Shown: positions 33,775 to 34,826 of the stretch, in pieces
How the letters are laid out: each line of letters begins with the position of its first letter
Position numbering within the stretch: position 1 is the stretch's first letter
Assembly: GCA_904420535.1 (NCBI GenBank)
Contig: CAJFVQ010000068.1
Coordinates: forward strand, 1 to 34,826
Reading direction: 5' to 3'
Source of the DNA: Candidatus Cryptoclostridium obscurum
GTDB lineage: Bacteria; Bacillota; Dehalobacteriia; UBA7702
Length of the DNA: 34,826 nucleotides
Position numbers and translations under genes: made by a program
Notes under the pieces: generated by a model
Databases searched by the model: none
What the model was told of the DNA's origin: nothing
What the model saw: the letters and a program-made list of their open reading frames with translations, nothing else

Positions 33775-34104
33775 CAGTGCGGCAGGCAGAAACTGAGGTG
33801 TATAGGACGGGAAACTAAAAATTGCCTTTGTTGGACGAAAGCCGGCAAACGAAAGGCAAAAAGAGCGAGCCGACAAAGGGGATGAACCTTACGCTTGCTG
33901 GGCTGCATAGCGGAATGAAAGGGTGCGCATATCGGTTCAGTTTGCACAACCTGAATGCTGCACAGCAGGTGGCCGGAACGGCATGCCGGAGAATTTTTCT
34001 CATGCCTCGGCGCAGGCAACCTCACAGACTGCTCAGTGGCGGTTGCAGCCTATGGGATATTTTGCCCCTCAGGGCAGAAATTTAAAAACAAGGAGGAACA
34101 TTAC
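33775..34104 (+). promoter_or_regulatory. Long structured 5' leader of the surface-protein gene
   Basis: About 330 bases without a credible gene but with many complementary segments. CCTTTGTTGG (33825-33834) pairs with CCGACAAAGG (33870-33879), and competes with TTGCCTTT (33822-33829) pairing with AAAGGCAA (33852-33859). GGCATG (33980-33985) pairs with CATGCC (34001-34006) around AGAA/TTCT. GCAACC (34016-34021) pairs with GGTTGC (34041-34046). TGCCC (34063-34067) pairs with GGGCA (34072-34076), close to the ribosome site. The alternative pairing is switch-like. No known riboswitch class was recognised. Confidence 0.45.
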
Positions 34105-34826
34105 ATGAAACAACGATTACCAGCAACGCTATTATCGCTGCTCCTGGCCTTCACTTTGGTACTGGCCATGGGCACTGCGGTCACGGCGGAGGAAACGTGG
34201 ACAGAAGTTAATTCAGCAGATGCTTTGGCAACTGCGCTTCAGGAAGGCGGCAATATCAAGCTGACCGGAAATATTGACATTTCAGAAAGGCAGTCTTGGA
34301 CAGTTGGCAGCGGCGTCAACGTTGTGCTGGACTTGAACAATTTCACCATTTCCAGCAGTTGCGCTGTAAGTAACAACTACATTATTGTCGTAAATGGCGG
34401 TTCCCTGACCATTACGGACAACTCCACAGAAAAGGGAGGAAAAATTGAAGCAACAGACAAAAGCTATGGCTATGGTATCCAGTTGAGAGGCAACGGCAGT
34501 AGCTTCACTCTTTTAGCCGGGACGATCCAGACAACTCAGGAGACCGTGGATATTTATGACTCTGCCTCCAGTTGCTCCATCGATATTTCCGGCGGAAAGC
34601 TAGTCAGTACCGCTGATAATGTCCTTGGTGTCCGGGGAAGCGAAACCACTGTAGATATCACTGGCGGTGAAATGGAAAGTGCCGGTAGAACAGGCGTTTA
34701 TATCTCCAATTACGGCGAGCCGGACAGCATTATTTTCAACATGACCGGCGGCACGCTGACCCACACCGGAGGCCGCAGTGGCGCTATTCAGATGTACAAA
34801 GGCGCAACCCTCACCGTTGGCGGGAC
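34105..34826 (+). CDS. Secreted surface protein with beta-helix-like repeats, 3' partial
   Basis: Open frame from ATG 34105 to the window end (240 codons visible). AGGAGG (34091-34096) precedes the start. Residues 1 to about 29 are a signal peptide: basic MKQR, hydrophobic core LLSLLLAFTLVLAMG, cleavage probably after AVTA. The mature part is rich in Gly, Thr, Ser and Asn, with short repeating turns such as ISGGKLVS, ITGGEMES and MTGGTLTH, typical of right-handed parallel beta-helix surface proteins and adhesins of gut Clostridia. Codon and base use are more GC- and repeat-rich than in the his operon, which fits an accessory gene. The cell-wall anchor and function are outside the window. Confidence 0.8.
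   Translation, partial: MKQRLPATLLSLLLAFTLVLAMGTAVTAEETWTEVNSADALATALQEGGNIKLTGNIDISERQSWTVGSGVNVVLDLNNFTISSSCAVSNNYIIVVNGGSLTITDNSTEKGGKIEATDKSYGYGIQLRGNGSSFTLLAGTIQTTQETVDIYDSASSCSIDISGGKLVSTADNVLGVRGSETTVDITGGEMESAGRTGVYISNYGEPDSIIFNMTGGTLTHTGGRSGAIQMYKGATLTVGG

Noticed and set aside
33822-34085. 87-codon ORF in the structured leader
   Set aside because: No ribosome site, odd composition (Arg- and Cys-rich end), and it lies in a region dominated by RNA stems; the opposite-strand ORFs there are equally unconvincing.
33775-34104. c-di-GMP (GEMM) or cobalamin riboswitch
   Set aside because: GAAA loops and GGCAAAC-like segments attracted attention on the plus strand, and a GCCACTG string occurs on the minus strand, but the other conserved elements do not fall in order. 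Left as an unassigned structured leader.

Overview
The window is a stretch of chromosome from a spore-forming, low-to-mid GC Firmicute, most likely of class Clostridia. The evidence is the spoIIGA-sigE pair, a PgpH c-di-AMP phosphodiesterase, an undecaprenol-kinase-type DgkA, a DUF3048 lipoprotein, PdxS/PdxT with a MocR-type regulator, and a short HisG with HisZ. Genus cannot be fixed from the sequence alone. It contains about 31 protein genes, no rRNA, no tRNA and no CRISPR array.

Region 1 (1-9521, plus strand) is housekeeping and sporulation: pgpH (5' end cut by the window), ybeY, dgkA, a DUF3048 lipoprotein, era, mgtE with an unusual long leader, recO, then spoIIGA-sigE behind a promoter that looks Spo0A-activated. 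pfkA follows as a single gene between terminators. Region 2 (10927-20128, minus strand) starts with a lone MarR-GNAT fusion gene. Then comes a compact eight-gene aromatic amino-acid operon, in transcription order aroF, tyrA, aroB, aroA, aroC, pheA, aroE, aroQ. It makes DAHP from E4P and PEP, carries it to chorismate, and branches to the precursors of Tyr and Phe. Every shikimate-pathway step is present except shikimate kinase, but AroE carries a C-terminal extension that looks like a decayed shikimate kinase. The operon begins with a short aromatic-rich leader peptide gene (11 of 30 residues Tyr or Phe), followed by mutually exclusive antiterminator and terminator hairpins. This is a classical ribosome-mediated attenuator, where a T-box would be more usual in this phylum.

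Region 3 (20172-26747) holds a DHHW/MBOAT O-acyltransferase pair (minus), pdxS-pdxT for pyridoxal phosphate synthesis (minus) divergent from a PdxR-like regulator (plus), and a ZIP metal transporter (minus) overlapping pdxR tail to tail. Region 4 (26892-32980, plus) is a his operon: hisZ-hisG-hisD-hisC-hisB-hisA-hisIE. It lacks hisH and hisF.

Region 5 (32981-34826) is accessory DNA. It holds a short promoter-terminator unit, a frameshifted serine-recombinase remnant, and two 28-bp dyad sites in inverted orientation with GT/AC core dinucleotides. These flank a segment with an outward-pointing promoter. A highly structured leader of about 330 nt follows, and then the start of a secreted, beta-helix-like surface protein that runs off the window. 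The most economical reading is an invertible (phase-variable) promoter for a surface protein; a resolvase res site left by a decayed mobile element is the main alternative.
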